Positions 25,541-34,463 of a stretch of 64,000 bases of DNA are shown piece by piece. A program made the translations under genes and the position numbers. The notes under the pieces are model-generated. The model ran no database searches, had not been told where the DNA came from, and worked only from the letters and a program-made list of their open reading frames with translations. How positions within the stretch are numbered: the stretch's first letter is position 1; each line of letters opens with the position of its first letter. This DNA is from Piscinibacter gummiphilus (GTDB lineage Bacteria > Pseudomonadota > Gammaproteobacteria > Burkholderiales > Burkholderiaceae_C), in assembly GCF_032681285.1 (NCBI RefSeq), contig NZ_CP136336.1, forward strand, positions 5,381,001 to 5,445,000, read 5' to 3'.

Positions 25541-25665
25541 AGCACCTGCGCGCCCGTGCGCGCCAGCTCGGGCAAGGCGGTGTCCTCCGAGGCCAGGAGC
25601 AGCGCGCTGAACAGCGCGGCCAGCACCGTCAGCCAGGTGAGCGCTCGAATCGACAGCCGGTTCAC
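25525..25665 (-). CDS. Small single-span membrane protein (46 aa)
   Basis: The frame encodes 46 residues starting MNRLSIRALTWLTVLAALFS, with one hydrophobic helix at about residues 9-26 and a short polar tail. It starts with GTG and has a near-consensus ribosome site, GAGGAGG, five bases upstream, the strongest such signal in this part of the window. The basic N-terminus predicts an N-in orientation or an uncleaved signal anchor. No homologue is recognised and no function can be given. Its tail overlaps the convergent argP end. Confidence 0.65.
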   Translation of the reverse strand: MNRLSIRALTWLTVLAALFSALLLASEDTALPELARTGAQVLQPAR

Positions 25666-25888
25666 GACAACCTCCTCACGCGACGTTCGCGTGACGCGAT
25701 GGTGACGGTTCTTCTTGCATTGCAGCAATCGTGTCGGAAACGGCCCTGTGCCGGATGGGGGCAAGGCCGCGCCGCGGCGGGCGCTGCACATAACCGTCAA
25801 TTGCGTGGTTTGGTCACCGCAAATCGTCCCATCGGGATGGCCTCGGCGCGTCACACTGCCTCTCAGGCGACCCATGCAAGAGGGCATC

Positions 25889-26092
25889 ATGAATCTGCTT
25901 CCCCGTTGGATGAGATCAGACGCAACCCAGCGTGAGGAGCGCAGCGCCGAGCCCGACCCGGGAGACATGGGCACCGCCTTCGGGCTCGATGCGAGCCTCG
26001 GGCCGCTGGATGAGGAACCGGAGGCGCAGTCTTCCGCGAAGCCCGACGACCGCTTCTGGCAACAGCGGCTCGACCGCCGCCCGCAGCGCTGA
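25889..26092 (+). CDS. Small hypothetical protein (67 aa), acidic
   Basis: A 67-residue protein (MNLLPRWMRSDATQREER...) with an aromatic/basic N-terminus, an acidic proline-containing middle (LGPLDEEPEAQ) and a basic end (FWQQRLDRRPQR). AAGAGGG lies four to five bases before the ATG at 25889; an ATG at 25874 would add five residues. No signal peptide or family is recognised. The 223 bases upstream are gene-free and contain the palindrome ACGCGA-CGT-TCGCGT at 25678-25692. Confidence 0.5.
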   Translation: MNLLPRWMRSDATQREERSAEPDPGDMGTAFGLDASLGPLDEEPEAQSSAKPDDRFWQQRLDRRPQR

Positions 26093-26188
26093 AGCAACGC
26101 GCGGCAACTTCGCGGTAACTCGCTGCACAGCGGAGTCCTTTTGCGACTGCCTCGTCCAGGCACGGCCCTGGCTGACTAGAATCGCCCC

Positions 26189-26830
26189 ATGGCCAAGGTG
26201 TCGTTCAAAGAGCAGGTGCTTCGTGCACGCGAGGATGCGATCGTCGCGTCGGTCAACCGTCTGCTGGCCGAAAAGGGCTACGACATCATGACGGTGGACG
26301 AGGTGGCCGCCGACGTCGGCATCGCCAAGGCCAGCCTCTACAAGCACTTCAGCTCCAAGGAAGAACTCGCCGGCGCGGCGATGGTGCGGGTGTTGCAACG
26401 CGCGCAGGCGTTCATGGAAACGCTGCCCGCCGATGCGCCGGCCGTGGACCAGCTCAAGGCCGTGGCCCGCTGGACCATGCAGGTGCAACTGGCCGGCGAG
26501 ATGCCGTCGCTGCCGGCGCAGAACTCGGCGCTGCGCTCGTCGCTGATGGCCAACAAGCCCTACCTCGACCGGCTGATGGACGTGAGCGACCAGCTGGGCG
26601 AATGGATCGTCGCCGCACAGCAGGCCGGCGACCTGAACCCGGCACTGCCCTCGGAAGTGGTGCTCTACACCCTGTTCGCCCGCGCCTGCGACCCGGTGCT
26701 CGGCCTCCTGAAGGTGAGCGGCCAGCACAGCGACGAACGCATCATCGAGATGCTGATGTCGACCTGCTTCGACGGCCTCGCCGGGCGCACCCCGGCCGCT
26801 CAGACGTCCAGCACGAAGAGCGGGTCGTAG
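26189..26830 (+). CDS. TetR-family transcriptional regulator
   Basis: A 213-residue regulator. The N-terminal HTH domain reads IVASVNRLLAEKGYDIMTVD, then EVAADVGIAKASLYKHFSSK. The C-terminal helical domain is the ligand and dimer part and follows no family I can name. The last 31 bases overlap the convergent phosphoesterase gene. The target is not evident; the operator would be expected in the 96 bases upstream. Confidence 0.92.
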   Translation: MAKVSFKEQVLRAREDAIVASVNRLLAEKGYDIMTVDEVAADVGIAKASLYKHFSSKEELAGAAMVRVLQRAQAFMETLPADAPAVDQLKAVARWTMQVQLAGEMPSLPAQNSALRSSLMANKPYLDRLMDVSDQLGEWIVAAQQAGDLNPALPSEVVLYTLFARACDPVLGLLKVSGQHSDERIIEMLMSTCFDGLAGRTPAAQTSSTKSGS

Positions 26831-27558
26831 CCCTCGGCCTCGCCTCGGCGCGCATGGCCGCGGGCATTGCACACGACGCGCGTGCGACCCACGGTGTAGT
26901 CGTGGCGGCAATGCAGGTGGCCGTGGATCCACACATCGGCGAGCGGCAGCAGCTCGTCGTCGGCGTTGCAGAAGCTGGCGGTGCCCGACTGGTGGCCGTA
27001 GCGCGGGTCGGCGCTGCGCAGGCTGGGGGCGAAGTGCGTGAGCGCGACGGTGGTATCCCAGGCCGTCGGCTGCTGGGCCAGCGCTTGCGCCAGCCAGGCC
27101 TTGCAGGCCAGCGCCTCTTCACGAACGAGCGCGGCGTCGAAGGGCTGGCCGCCGAACGTGGAGCGTTGCACGCGCATGAAGTAGTGGCCGGCGCGCATCG
27201 ACTTCTCGCGCTGGGCTTCGCCGAAGGCGTCGAAATCGCACCAACGCACGGTCGAGACGAAGCGGATGCGGCGGCCCTGCGCGTCGCTGAGCACGAGGCT
27301 TTCGCGTTCGAGTAAGCGGATGCCGAGCGCCTCGCAATGGGCGCGCAGCACGGGCCAGGTATCGGCCACGTCGCGATCGTCGAACTCGTGGTTGCCCGCG
27401 ACCATCAACACCGGCACCGGCCAATCACGGAAATGCGCGAGGCCTTGCCAGGTGCTGTCGATGTCGCCCCCGAGGATCAGCAACTCGGCGCCTGGCGCCG
27501 GCAGCGGCTGGAAGTCCTCGGTCTCGAGGTGCAGGTCGGAGAGGAGCTGGACTCTCAA
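26800..27558 (-). CDS. Calcineurin-like metallophosphoesterase
   Basis: A 252-residue cytoplasmic phosphoesterase with the five-block signature of dinuclear metal enzymes: SDLHLE, GGDID, GNHEFDD, LTHFAPS and [10 protein letters not shown]. Proteins of this group act on phosphodiesters or nucleotides; the exact substrate is unknown. The start is TTG overlapping the upstream yecA stop as TTGA, because the first beta strand ([12 protein letters not shown]) begins right there. It is third in a LysR-yecA-phosphoesterase run. Confidence 0.88.
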   Translation of the reverse strand: MRVQLLSDLHLETEDFQPLPAPGAELLILGGDIDSTWQGLAHFRDWPVPVLMVAGNHEFDDRDVADTWPVLRAHCEALGIRLLERESLVLSDAQGRRIRFVSTVRWCDFDAFGEAQREKSMRAGHYFMRVQRSTFGGQPFDAALVREEALACKAWLAQALAQQPTAWDTTVALTHFAPSLRSADPRYGHQSGTASFCNADDELLPLADVWIHGHLHCRHDYTVGRTRVVCNARGHARRGEAEGYDPLFVLDV

Positions 27559-28301
27559 GTTCCGGTGGCCCCGTGGCACTGCTTGAACTTCTTGCCGCTG
27601 CCACACGGGCAGGGGTCGTTGCGACCGACCTTGGGCACCTCGCGGCGCACCGTCTCCACCTTGTAGCGCCGGTCGGTCGTGAGGTCGTAGAGGTCGGCGA
27701 CAGCCGACACCATGTCGGTGATCGCGTCCTCAAGCGTGGGCAGCGGGTGCTCGCGGTCGAGCGTGGCGACCACTTCTTTCTCCTGCTCGGTCTCGGTCGG
27801 CAGGTGGCGGTAGAGGCGCGCCAGGGCGGCCATCACCGCGTCGTCGGGGATCTCCGACAGGTCGGGGAAACACAGCGCGGCGTGCTGGAAGCCGGCCACC
27901 CAGGGCATCAGCGCCTGCGAGACCTCGCTCAAGTCGGCCAGCGGGTCGGGCTCGCCTTCGGGCGGTAGCTCGCGCGGGTGCTCTTCGTCGAACTCGAGCA
28001 CGAAAGGGTCGAACCAACCGTCTTCGGCCAACGCGCGGTTGAGGGCGTCGTGGCGGCGCTGGATGAGCTCGCGGGTGCGGGCGAGCCAGGCCGGGTCGAC
28101 GTCGTCGGGCAGCGGCTGGCCGTCGAAATCGAACACATGCGGCAGCCAGGCGTCGGTCTCGAGCAGCACCGGCTGCACGATCACGCCGCACAGGAAGCCG
28201 TCGAGCATCACCCCGTCGAGTGGCGTCAGGGGCTCGGGCGTGTCGGCGAGCAGGTCGTCGAGTTCGGCGAACTCTTCATCGGTCAGGTCGGCGTGGGCCA
28301 T
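27555..28301 (-). CDS. YecA/UPF0149-family protein with SEC-C zinc motif
   Basis: A 248-residue protein. The UPF0149 domain ([56 protein letters not shown]) is followed by the C-terminal SEC-C motif [19 protein letters not shown], a zinc finger like that of SecA. The start lies one base after the LysR stop, so it is probably co-transcribed with it, and its stop overlaps the phosphoesterase start. It is the intact paralogue of the protein encoded at 18697. Family function is not established; SecA-type contacts are suggested only by the motif. Confidence 0.9.
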   Translation of the reverse strand: MAHADLTDEEFAELDDLLADTPEPLTPLDGVMLDGFLCGVIVQPVLLETDAWLPHVFDFDGQPLPDDVDPAWLARTRELIQRRHDALNRALAEDGWFDPFVLEFDEEHPRELPPEGEPDPLADLSEVSQALMPWVAGFQHAALCFPDLSEIPDDAVMAALARLYRHLPTETEQEKEVVATLDREHPLPTLEDAITDMVSAVADLYDLTTDRRYKVETVRREVPKVGRNDPCPCGSGKKFKQCHGATGT

Positions 28302-28302
28302 G

Positions 28303-29271
28303 TCAGGAATCAGGGTGAGGTGAAGCCGGGATTGTCACGCCAGGGCGTGGCCGCGAGGCGTCGACCAGCCGCTCGCGCAGCCACTGGTGCGCGCTGACGC
28401 TGTCGTGCCGCATGTGCCACATGGCCTCAACGTGGATTCGCGCCATCGGCATTGGCAAGGGGCGCTCCACCAGTTGAGATTGGTAGCCGGTGGCGACGAC
28501 GAAGGAGGCCGGCAGCACCGTCAGCAAGTCGCTGCGTGCCACCACGCGGCCGGCGGTGAAGAACTGGTTGACCGTGAGCACGATCCGGCGCGTCCGGTTG
28601 AGCGACGCCAGGGCCTGGTCGACGAAACCGTGCGGCCGGCCGGAGAAGCTCACGAGCAGGTGGTGGGCCTGGCAGAAGGCGTCGAGCGTCAGCTCGCCCT
28701 CGGCCAGCGGGTGGCCGCTGCGCATCACGCAGACGTATTCGCTTTCGTTCAGGCGCTGGTGACGCAACGCGCTCTCGGCGCCCTGCGATACCAGCTCGGC
28801 GATCGCCTCGGGGAAGTAGCCCACGGCCACGTCGATCTCGCCCCGCTCGACCAGCGCGCGGGGGTCGCGGGTGGTGAGCGGGATCACGCGCAGGTTGACC
28901 AGCGCCTGCTCCGCTTCGATGTGGTCGATGAGCGGCGGTAGCAACACCGCGGCGGTCGCGTCGGCCATCGCGAGGCGGAAGCTGACCGCATCGCGGTGAG
29001 GGTCGAATTCGCCCGGGTCGAGGGCGGCCCGCAGCTGGTCGAGGGCGGCGCGCACCTGCGGCCACAGCTTCTCGGCAAAGGGTGTCGGCACCACGCCGTG
29101 GGTGGCGCGGGTCAGCAGCTCCTCCCCCACCGATTCTCGAAAGCGCCGCAGCGCATTGCTCACCGCGGGCTGGGTGAGCGCCAGCCTTGCCGCGGCGCGC
29201 GTCAGGTTGCGCTCGGCCATGACGGCGTCGAAGACCCGCAGCAGGTTCAGGTCCAGCGTCTTGAAGTTCAT
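28303..29271 (-). CDS. LysR-family regulator (NodD/SyrM-like group)
   Basis: A 322-residue regulator with [23 protein letters not shown] (read through [19 protein letters not shown]) and the opening [20 protein letters not shown], typical of the LysR branch that includes NodD and LinR. The effector domain contains [20 protein letters not shown]. It leads a minus-strand run with yecA and the phosphoesterase and is divergent from a small plus-strand gene across 142 bases with palindromes. Confidence 0.92.
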   Translation of the reverse strand: MNFKTLDLNLLRVFDAVMAERNLTRAAARLALTQPAVSNALRRFRESVGEELLTRATHGVVPTPFAEKLWPQVRAALDQLRAALDPGEFDPHRDAVSFRLAMADATAAVLLPPLIDHIEAEQALVNLRVIPLTTRDPRALVERGEIDVAVGYFPEAIAELVSQGAESALRHQRLNESEYVCVMRSGHPLAEGELTLDAFCQAHHLLVSFSGRPHGFVDQALASLNRTRRIVLTVNQFFTAGRVVARSDLLTVLPASFVVATGYQSQLVERPLPMPMARIHVEAMWHMRHDSVSAHQWLRERLVDASRPRPGVTIPASPHPDS

Positions 29272-29301
29272 GGTTCGTGATTTTGTCCCGACATGCGCTT
29301 C

Positions 29302-29354
29302 GTGAATATCACGGATTCACATTCTTGATTGGACGCGCATTAGGGGTTTCCCTA
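29302..29354. promoter_or_regulatory. Two inverted repeats in the LysR upstream region
   Basis: GTGAAT-N7-ATTCAC (29302-29320) lies 31 bases before the LysR start and fits a LysR-type half-site pair. TAGGG-GTTT-CCCTA (29341-29354) lies closer to the divergent small gene and has a different symmetry, so another factor may read it. Confidence 0.45.
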
Positions 29355-29413
29355 GGATTCACACCAATGCGGACTCTTAGTGAGTTGCAGAAGTTGCCCC
29401 GAAGGAGCACACC

Positions 29414-29659
29414 ATGACTGCTACGACCATCAGCCTCCAGATTCCGCAAACCCGCACGGCGCCTCGTTTGGCCGCTGTGATCGGCGAATGGGTTGCCGCC
29501 CTGCTGAACGCGCTGCCCTCGGGCACGCCGGCACCGCGCTACCCCTCTCGCGAAGCGGCTCGGGTGCGCGCCATGGCTCACCGCTACGAGAGCAGCGATC
29601 CCCGCTTTGCCTCGGAGCTGTATGCCGCGGCCGACCGCCACGAGATGCTGTACCGCTGA
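29414..29659 (+). CDS. Small hypothetical protein (81 aa)
   Basis: An 81-residue soluble protein, MTATTISLQIPQTRTAPRLA to DRHEMLYR. The C-terminal half (ARVRAMAHRYESSDPRFASE, then LYAAADRHEM) looks like a helical pair; no family is recognised. GAAGGAG lies 8 bases before the ATG and a strong intrinsic terminator starts 23 bases after the stop, so it is a free-standing, probably well-expressed unit. The position suggests control through the palindromes shared with the LysR gene. Confidence 0.72.
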   Translation: MTATTISLQIPQTRTAPRLAAVIGEWVAALLNALPSGTPAPRYPSREAARVRAMAHRYESSDPRFASELYAAADRHEMLYR

Positions 29660-29681
29660 TCCCCGCCGCAAGGCACCCCTG

Positions 29682-29708
29682 AAAAAGCCCGCGCCTGCGG
29701 GCTTTTTT
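29682..29708 (+). terminator. Intrinsic terminator of the 81-aa gene
   Basis: GCCCGC and GCGGGC form a six-pair stem around GCCT, extended by A-T pairs and followed by six T residues. It is a textbook Rho-independent terminator for the plus strand and, with its leading A run, could act both ways. Confidence 0.88.
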
Positions 29709-29726
29709 GTTGACCGCCGGAAAGTG

Positions 29727-29751
29727 AAAAGGCGCCTCGAGGGCGCCTTTT
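29727..29751 (-). terminator. Intrinsic terminator of pckG
   Basis: AAAAGGCGCC and GGCGCCTTTT form a ten-pair stem with a five-base loop, 22 bases after the pckG stop on the minus strand. Its symmetry means it can stop transcripts from both sides. Confidence 0.85.
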
Positions 29752-29773
29752 CTCTCCGGGCAGCCTGCCTTGA

Positions 29774-31636
29774 TCAGGCGGCCAGACGGGCTTCGAGCTT
29801 GGCCTTGGTGGCGGTCAGCTCGGCCGGCAGGTGGTAGGCCAACTGCTTGAAGAGTTCGTCGTGCAGGCCGAGTTCGGTCTGCCAGGCGGCCTTGTCGATG
29901 TTGGTGACCTGCTCGTACTGCTCGGCGGTGAAGTCGAGGCCGGTCCAGGTGAGATCCTGGTAGCGCGGCGTGACACCGAAGATGTTCTCGACGCCCTGAC
30001 CTTTGCCTTCCACGCGGTCGAGCACCCACTTCAGCACGCGCATGTTCTCGCCATAGCCCGGCCAGATGAACTTGCCATCGGCACCCTTGCGGAACCAGTT
30101 GACGCAGAAGATCTTGGGCAGCTTGGCGCCTTGGGCCTGCAGCTTGGCGCCAAGGTCGAGCCAGTGCTGGAAGTAGTCGCTCATGTTGTAGCCCATGAAC
30201 GGCAGCATGGCGAACGGGTCGCGGCGCACCACGCCCTGCTGGCCGAAGGCCGCGGCGGTGGTTTCCGAGCCCATCGTGGCGGCCATGTAGACGCCTTCGG
30301 TCCAATCACGCGCTTCGGTCACGAGCGGCACGGTGGTCGAGCGGCGGCCGCCGAAGATGAAGGCATCGATCTTCACGCCGGCGGGGTTGTCCCATTCGGA
30401 GTCCAGCGCCGGGTTGTTGGTGGCCGCAACCGTGAAACGGGCATTGGGGTGGGCGGCCTTGGCGCCGGTTTCCTTGGCGAGCTGGGGCGTCCAGTCCTTG
30501 CCTTGCCAGTCGATGCAGTGGGCGGGGGCGTCGCCCATACCTTCCCACCACACGTCGCCGTCGTCGGTCAGCGCCACGTTCGTGAAGATCACGTCGCGGT
30601 TCAGGCTGGCCATGCAGTTGGGGTTGGTCAGCGTGTTGGTGCCGGGGGCCACGCCGAAGTAGCCGGCTTCCGGGTTGATGGCGCGCAGCGAGCCGTCGGC
30701 TTGCGGCTTCACCCAGGCGATGTCGTCACCGATGGTGGTGACCTTCCAGCCGTTGAATCCGGCCGGCGGGATCAGCATCGCGAAATTGGTCTTGCCACAG
30801 GCACTCGGGAAGGCGGCGCCCACGTGGTACTTCTTGCCCTCGGGCGAGGTCACGCCGAGGATCAGCATGTGTTCGGCCAGCCAGCCCTGGGCGCGGCCCA
30901 TGGTGGACGCGATGCGCAACGCGAAGCACTTCTTGCCCAGGAGCGCGTTGCCGCCGTAACCCGAGCCGTAGGACCAGATTTCCTGCGTCTGCGGGTAGTG
31001 GACGATGTACTTCGTCTCGTTGCAGGGCCACGAGACATCCTTCTGGCCGGCCTCCAGCGGGGCGCCGACCGTGTGCACGCAGGGCACGAAGTGGCCGTCT
31101 TCGCCCAGCACGTCGAGCACGGCACGGCCCATGCGGGTCATGATCTTCATGTTGACGGCCACGTAGGGGCTGTCGGACAGCTCGACGCCGATGTGCGCGA
31201 TCGGCGAGCCCAGCGGGCCCATGCTGAACGGCACGACGTAGAGCGTGCGGCCCTTCATGGCGCCCTTGAACAGGGCCTTCTCGCCGGTCTGGAGCAACTC
31301 GCGCATTTCGGCCGGGGCCATCCAGTTGTTGGTGGGGCCGGCGTCTTCCTTCTTTTCACTGCAGATGAAGGTGCGGTCTTCGACACGCGCCACGTCGCTC
31401 GGGCTGCTGCAGGCGAGGTAGCTGTTGGGGCGCAACTCGGGGTTGAGTTTCTTGAAGGTACCGGCGGCCACGAGCTGGGCGCACAGGCGGTCGTACTCCT
31501 CCTTGCTGCCGTCGCACCAGTAAACGTCTTTGGCTTCGGTGAGCGCCGCGATCTCGGCCACCCAGGCAATCAGCCGTGAGTGTTTGACATAGGCCGGTAC
31601 GTTCAGGCGCAAGCCTTCCATGACGGGTCGGTTCAT
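29774..31636 (-). CDS. pckG: Phosphoenolpyruvate carboxykinase (GTP)
   Basis: Gluconeogenic enzyme converting oxaloacetate and GTP to phosphoenolpyruvate, CO2 and GDP. The 620-residue length fits the GTP-using class. Recognisable parts are [20 protein letters not shown] near the start, [13 protein letters not shown], the kinase-1 loop [13 protein letters not shown] with the reactive Cys, [10 protein letters not shown] with metal-binding Asp, [10 protein letters not shown] and [19 protein letters not shown] prefer the ATG at 31636; a TTG at 31654 would add six residues. The gene is monocistronic between its terminator and a 308-base upstream gap carrying a TTTGCAT palindrome. Confidence 0.97.
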   Translation of the reverse strand: MNRPVMEGLRLNVPAYVKHSRLIAWVAEIAALTEAKDVYWCDGSKEEYDRLCAQLVAAGTFKKLNPELRPNSYLACSSPSDVARVEDRTFICSEKKEDAGPTNNWMAPAEMRELLQTGEKALFKGAMKGRTLYVVPFSMGPLGSPIAHIGVELSDSPYVAVNMKIMTRMGRAVLDVLGEDGHFVPCVHTVGAPLEAGQKDVSWPCNETKYIVHYPQTQEIWSYGSGYGGNALLGKKCFALRIASTMGRAQGWLAEHMLILGVTSPEGKKYHVGAAFPSACGKTNFAMLIPPAGFNGWKVTTIGDDIAWVKPQADGSLRAINPEAGYFGVAPGTNTLTNPNCMASLNRDVIFTNVALTDDGDVWWEGMGDAPAHCIDWQGKDWTPQLAKETGAKAAHPNARFTVAATNNPALDSEWDNPAGVKIDAFIFGGRRSTTVPLVTEARDWTEGVYMAATMGSETTAAAFGQQGVVRRDPFAMLPFMGYNMSDYFQHWLDLGAKLQAQGAKLPKIFCVNWFRKGADGKFIWPGYGENMRVLKWVLDRVEGKGQGVENIFGVTPRYQDLTWTGLDFTAEQYEQVTNIDKAAWQTELGLHDELFKQLAYHLPAELTATKAKLEARLAA

Positions 31637-31839
31637 CGTGGGTCCAATCTGCAAAGTTGATAAAGCGGAATCGGGCGAATCTCATGCACCGGGAGATGCC
31701 GGTGCCGGGGGCTCGCCCCATGCCGCTTGGGCTACCGCTGTTGGCGGAGCAATCGACGTGCGACCCAGGGGTGAAACAGGACGCGAAATGATTGTCTTGC
31801 CAATGTAATCCGGCGGTAACCACCGGGTCGCAGGGGGTC

Positions 31840-31866
31840 ATGCAAAGTTTGCATTGCGCCATGCAA
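31840..31866. promoter_or_regulatory. ATGCAAA palindrome with a third half-site, pckG/binding-protein gap
   Basis: ATGCAAA-G-TTTGCAT (31840-31854) is a perfect 7-1-7 palindrome, and a further ATGCAA lies at 31861-31866. It is the only clear structure in the 308 gene-free bases at 31637-31944. It lies about 200 bases before pckG and about 80 before the plus-strand gene; either could be the target. The rest of the gap shows nothing I can name. Confidence 0.55.
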
Positions 31867-31944
31867 CCCGCATGTGAACTTGTTCCGCAGCGTCGAACGT
31901 GCGTGCAGTTACTTCGCGGGCACATGGCTTTTAAGATGCGCGGC

Positions 31945-32745
31945 ATGACGACCTCACGCCGCCTCCTCCTCGCCGCGTTGGCTTCTGCGGGGTGGCCCGC
32001 CGCCCAGGCTGTGCAGCGCAAATCGCTCAGCGACCCGCTTCGGCTGGGGGCCGAGCAGGCCTTGATCGAGTCGGGACTCGCGCCGCAGTTTCAGAAGGCC
32101 TTCGGGCGTGACACGGGCGTGGCCGTCCAACTGGTGCCGGGTCGCAGCGCCGAGTTGCTCGAGTCGCTCGAGCGCGGCGAGGTCGACGCGGCGATGACCA
32201 ACGCCCCCGAGCTCGAAACCGCACTCGAAAAGAAGGGCCTGGCGCACGACCGGCGACAGCTGGCCCTCGGCGACTTCGTGCTGGTCGGCCCGATGGAAGG
32301 CACCGGCAAAAAGGCCAAGGACCCGGTCGGCATTGCGGGTGAACGCGACGTGGCCGTAGCGCTCGCGCGCATCGCCGAGGCCAAGGCTCGCTTCATCGGC
32401 GCCCCCATGGGTTGCGGCGCCCAGATCGGCAGCCTGAAGTTGTGGCACGCGGCCAAGGTCTCGCCGGCAGCGCCCTGGTTTGTGGAAGCGAAAGGCAGCC
32501 CGCTCGACCAGGCCTTCGCGGAAGGCGCCTACACGCTGGTGGAGCGTGGCGTGTGGCTCGCCAAGGCGCGCAAGCCCTTCGCCCTGATGGTCGAGGGCGA
32601 CCCGCGCCTCGCGACCGAGGTGCACGTGATGCGCTCCTTCCGGGTCAACCACCCGGCGGCCAAGCTCTTCAGTCAGTGGGTCGGCGGCCCGCAGGGCGCG
32701 CGGGTGGCCGCGAGCGTGCGCGGCTGGAAGGCCGCAACGCGCTGA
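31945..32745 (+). CDS. Exported substrate-binding protein (tungstate/molybdate-like)
   Basis: A 266-residue periplasmic binding protein. A signal peptide (SRRLLLAALASAGWPAAQA) is followed by LRLGAEQALIESGLAPQFQK, VQLVPGRSAELLESLERGEVDAAMTNAPELE, the DFVLVGP strand and a SFRVNHPAAKLFSQWV end. This is the TupA/oxyanion-binding pattern, although the usual Ser/Thr ligand loop is degenerate (GAEQALIESG). There is no ABC permease or ATPase beside it. Several upstream ATGs are in frame, but only the one at 31945 gives a compact signal peptide. A MOSC gene follows by 32 bases. Confidence 0.7.
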   Translation: MTTSRRLLLAALASAGWPAAQAVQRKSLSDPLRLGAEQALIESGLAPQFQKAFGRDTGVAVQLVPGRSAELLESLERGEVDAAMTNAPELETALEKKGLAHDRRQLALGDFVLVGPMEGTGKKAKDPVGIAGERDVAVALARIAEAKARFIGAPMGCGAQIGSLKLWHAAKVSPAAPWFVEAKGSPLDQAFAEGAYTLVERGVWLAKARKPFALMVEGDPRLATEVHVMRSFRVNHPAAKLFSQWVGGPQGARVAASVRGWKAATR

Positions 32746-32777
32746 CCGGCCGCCGGCATGCGGCATGATGCGCGCCC

Positions 32778-33356
32778 ATGCCGACCCTGCTCAGCGTCAA
32801 TGTGAGCCTCGCCCGCGAGGTGGAGATCGCCGGCCGGCGCGTGATGACCGGCATCGGCAAGCGCCCCGTGCCGCACGCCGTGGCGGTCAAGCCACTCGGG
32901 CTCGACGGTGATGAACAGGCCGACCTCTCCGTGCACGGGGGGCTGCCGAAGGCGGTCTACGCCTACCCCGTCGAGCACTACCCCTTCTGGCAGACGGTGC
33001 GCGCCCAGGCCAAGGTGTCGGCGTGGGACGAGCCCCTGCCACCCGGCTCGATCGGCGAGAACCTGACGATCCGCGGCCTGCTCGAGCATCAGGTCTGGGT
33101 CGGCGACGTGCTGCGCTTCCCCGACTGCGAACTCGCCGTCAGCGAGCCGCGCTTCCCCTGCTTCAAGTTCAACCACGCGATGGGCTTCAACCAGGCAACG
33201 AAGCTGATGGGGCAGAACGGCTGGTGCGGCTTCTACCTCGCGGTGCGGGTGGCGGGCACGCTGCAGGCCGGGCAGGACTTCGAGCTCGTCCCCGGCCCGC
33301 GCGAAGTGGGCATCCGGGAGCTGTTCCTCTCCCGGCTGCACCGCAACAAGCTCTAG
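32778..33356 (+). CDS. MOSC-domain protein (YiiM-like)
   Basis: A 192-residue protein that is essentially one MOSC domain, the beta-barrel found in molybdenum-cofactor sulfurases and in enzymes that use molybdenum cofactor. It shows DLSVHGGLPKAVYAYPVEHY, PPGSIGENLTIRGL and SEPRFPCFKFNHAMG with the conserved Cys that binds the cofactor or sulfur. YiiM-type members reduce N-hydroxylated compounds. It follows the oxyanion-binding-like gene, suggesting a shared link to Mo/W. Its stop shares CTAG with the next, convergent gene. Confidence 0.9.
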   Translation: MPTLLSVNVSLAREVEIAGRRVMTGIGKRPVPHAVAVKPLGLDGDEQADLSVHGGLPKAVYAYPVEHYPFWQTVRAQAKVSAWDEPLPPGSIGENLTIRGLLEHQVWVGDVLRFPDCELAVSEPRFPCFKFNHAMGFNQATKLMGQNGWCGFYLAVRVAGTLQAGQDFELVPGPREVGIRELFLSRLHRNKL

Positions 33357-34360
33357 AAGCCCTCGAGCACCACCTTGCCGCGCGCCGTGCCGCTTTCGAT
33401 GAAGGCGTGGGCACGTTTCAGGTTGGCCGCGTTGATGGGGCCGAAGTGCTCGGCCAGCGTGGTGCGCACCTGGCCGTCTTCCACCAGCTGCGCCACACGC
33501 TCCAGCAGCTCGTGCTGGGCCTGCATGTCGGGCGTCTGGAACATCGAGCGGGTGAACATCGACTCCCAGCGCAGAGAGAGGCTCTTGCCCTTGAGCAGCA
33601 TCACGTCAAGCGGCTGGGCCGGGTCGTCGATCAGGCTCAGCCGACCCTGCGGCGCCAGCGCCTTCACGATCTCGGCGTAGTGCAGATGGGTCTGCGTGAG
33701 GCTGGCCACATGGCTCACCGCCGGCACACCGATGCGCGCCAGCTCCTCCGACAAGGGCTTGGTGTGGTCGATCACGTGGTGGGCGCCGAGCTCCTTCACC
33801 CAGGCCTGCGTCTCGGGCCGCGACGCGGTGCCGATCACGGTGAGCCCGGTCAGCTGGCGTGCCAGCTGCGTCATGATCGAACCGACCCCGCCCGCCGCGC
33901 CCACGATGAGCAGCGCGCCTCGCGTGTCGAGATCGATCTCGAGGCGGTCGAACAGCACCTCCCATGCGGTGATCGCCGTCAGCGGCAACGCCGCCCCTTG
34001 CGCGAACGACAGGCCCTTGGGCAGGTGGCCGACGATGCGCTCGTCCACACACTGCAGCTCGGCATTGCTGCCGGGGCGGGTGATGTCACCGGCGTACCAG
34101 ACCTTGTCGCCCGGCTTGAAGAGCGAGACCTGCGCGCCGACCGCCTTCACCACGCCCGCCGCGTCCCAGCCCAGCACCTTCACCTCGCCGGCCAACGGGG
34201 CGGCGCGCTTGCGCACCTTGGTGTCGACCGGGTTGACCGAGACGGCCTTCACCTCGACCAGCAGGTCGCGCGGGCCGGGTGTCGGCTCGGGGAGGGTCAC
34301 GTCGAGCAGCGACTCGGCGTGCTCGATGGGCAGGGACTGGCGGTAGGCAACGGCTTTCAT
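33353..34360 (-). CDS. Zinc-type alcohol dehydrogenase-like quinone oxidoreductase (ZADH)
   Basis: A 335-residue medium-chain dehydrogenase/reductase. The GroES-like half (VSVNPVDTKVRKR, LGWDAAGVVKAVG) is followed by a Rossmann half with IVGAAGGVGSIMTQLARQL and GTASRPETQAWV. The zinc ligands of true alcohol dehydrogenases are missing, placing it with NADPH:quinone or enone reductases. The ATG at 34360 starts MKAVAYRQSLPI. A LysR gene lies divergently 103 bases away, a common arrangement for this family in proteobacteria. Confidence 0.92.
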   Translation of the reverse strand: MKAVAYRQSLPIEHAESLLDVTLPEPTPGPRDLLVEVKAVSVNPVDTKVRKRAAPLAGEVKVLGWDAAGVVKAVGAQVSLFKPGDKVWYAGDITRPGSNAELQCVDERIVGHLPKGLSFAQGAALPLTAITAWEVLFDRLEIDLDTRGALLIVGAAGGVGSIMTQLARQLTGLTVIGTASRPETQAWVKELGAHHVIDHTKPLSEELARIGVPAVSHVASLTQTHLHYAEIVKALAPQGRLSLIDDPAQPLDVMLLKGKSLSLRWESMFTRSMFQTPDMQAQHELLERVAQLVEDGQVRTTLAEHFGPINAANLKRAHAFIESGTARGKVVLEGF

Positions 34361-34463
34361 GGTGGCTCCGGCGAAAGGAAATGAGAGTTCAGGCACTGTA
34401 GAAGTGCGGCCTGGATTTGATAATCCATCTCGAATCACAATCAGCTTCAACTCACATTTGAAG

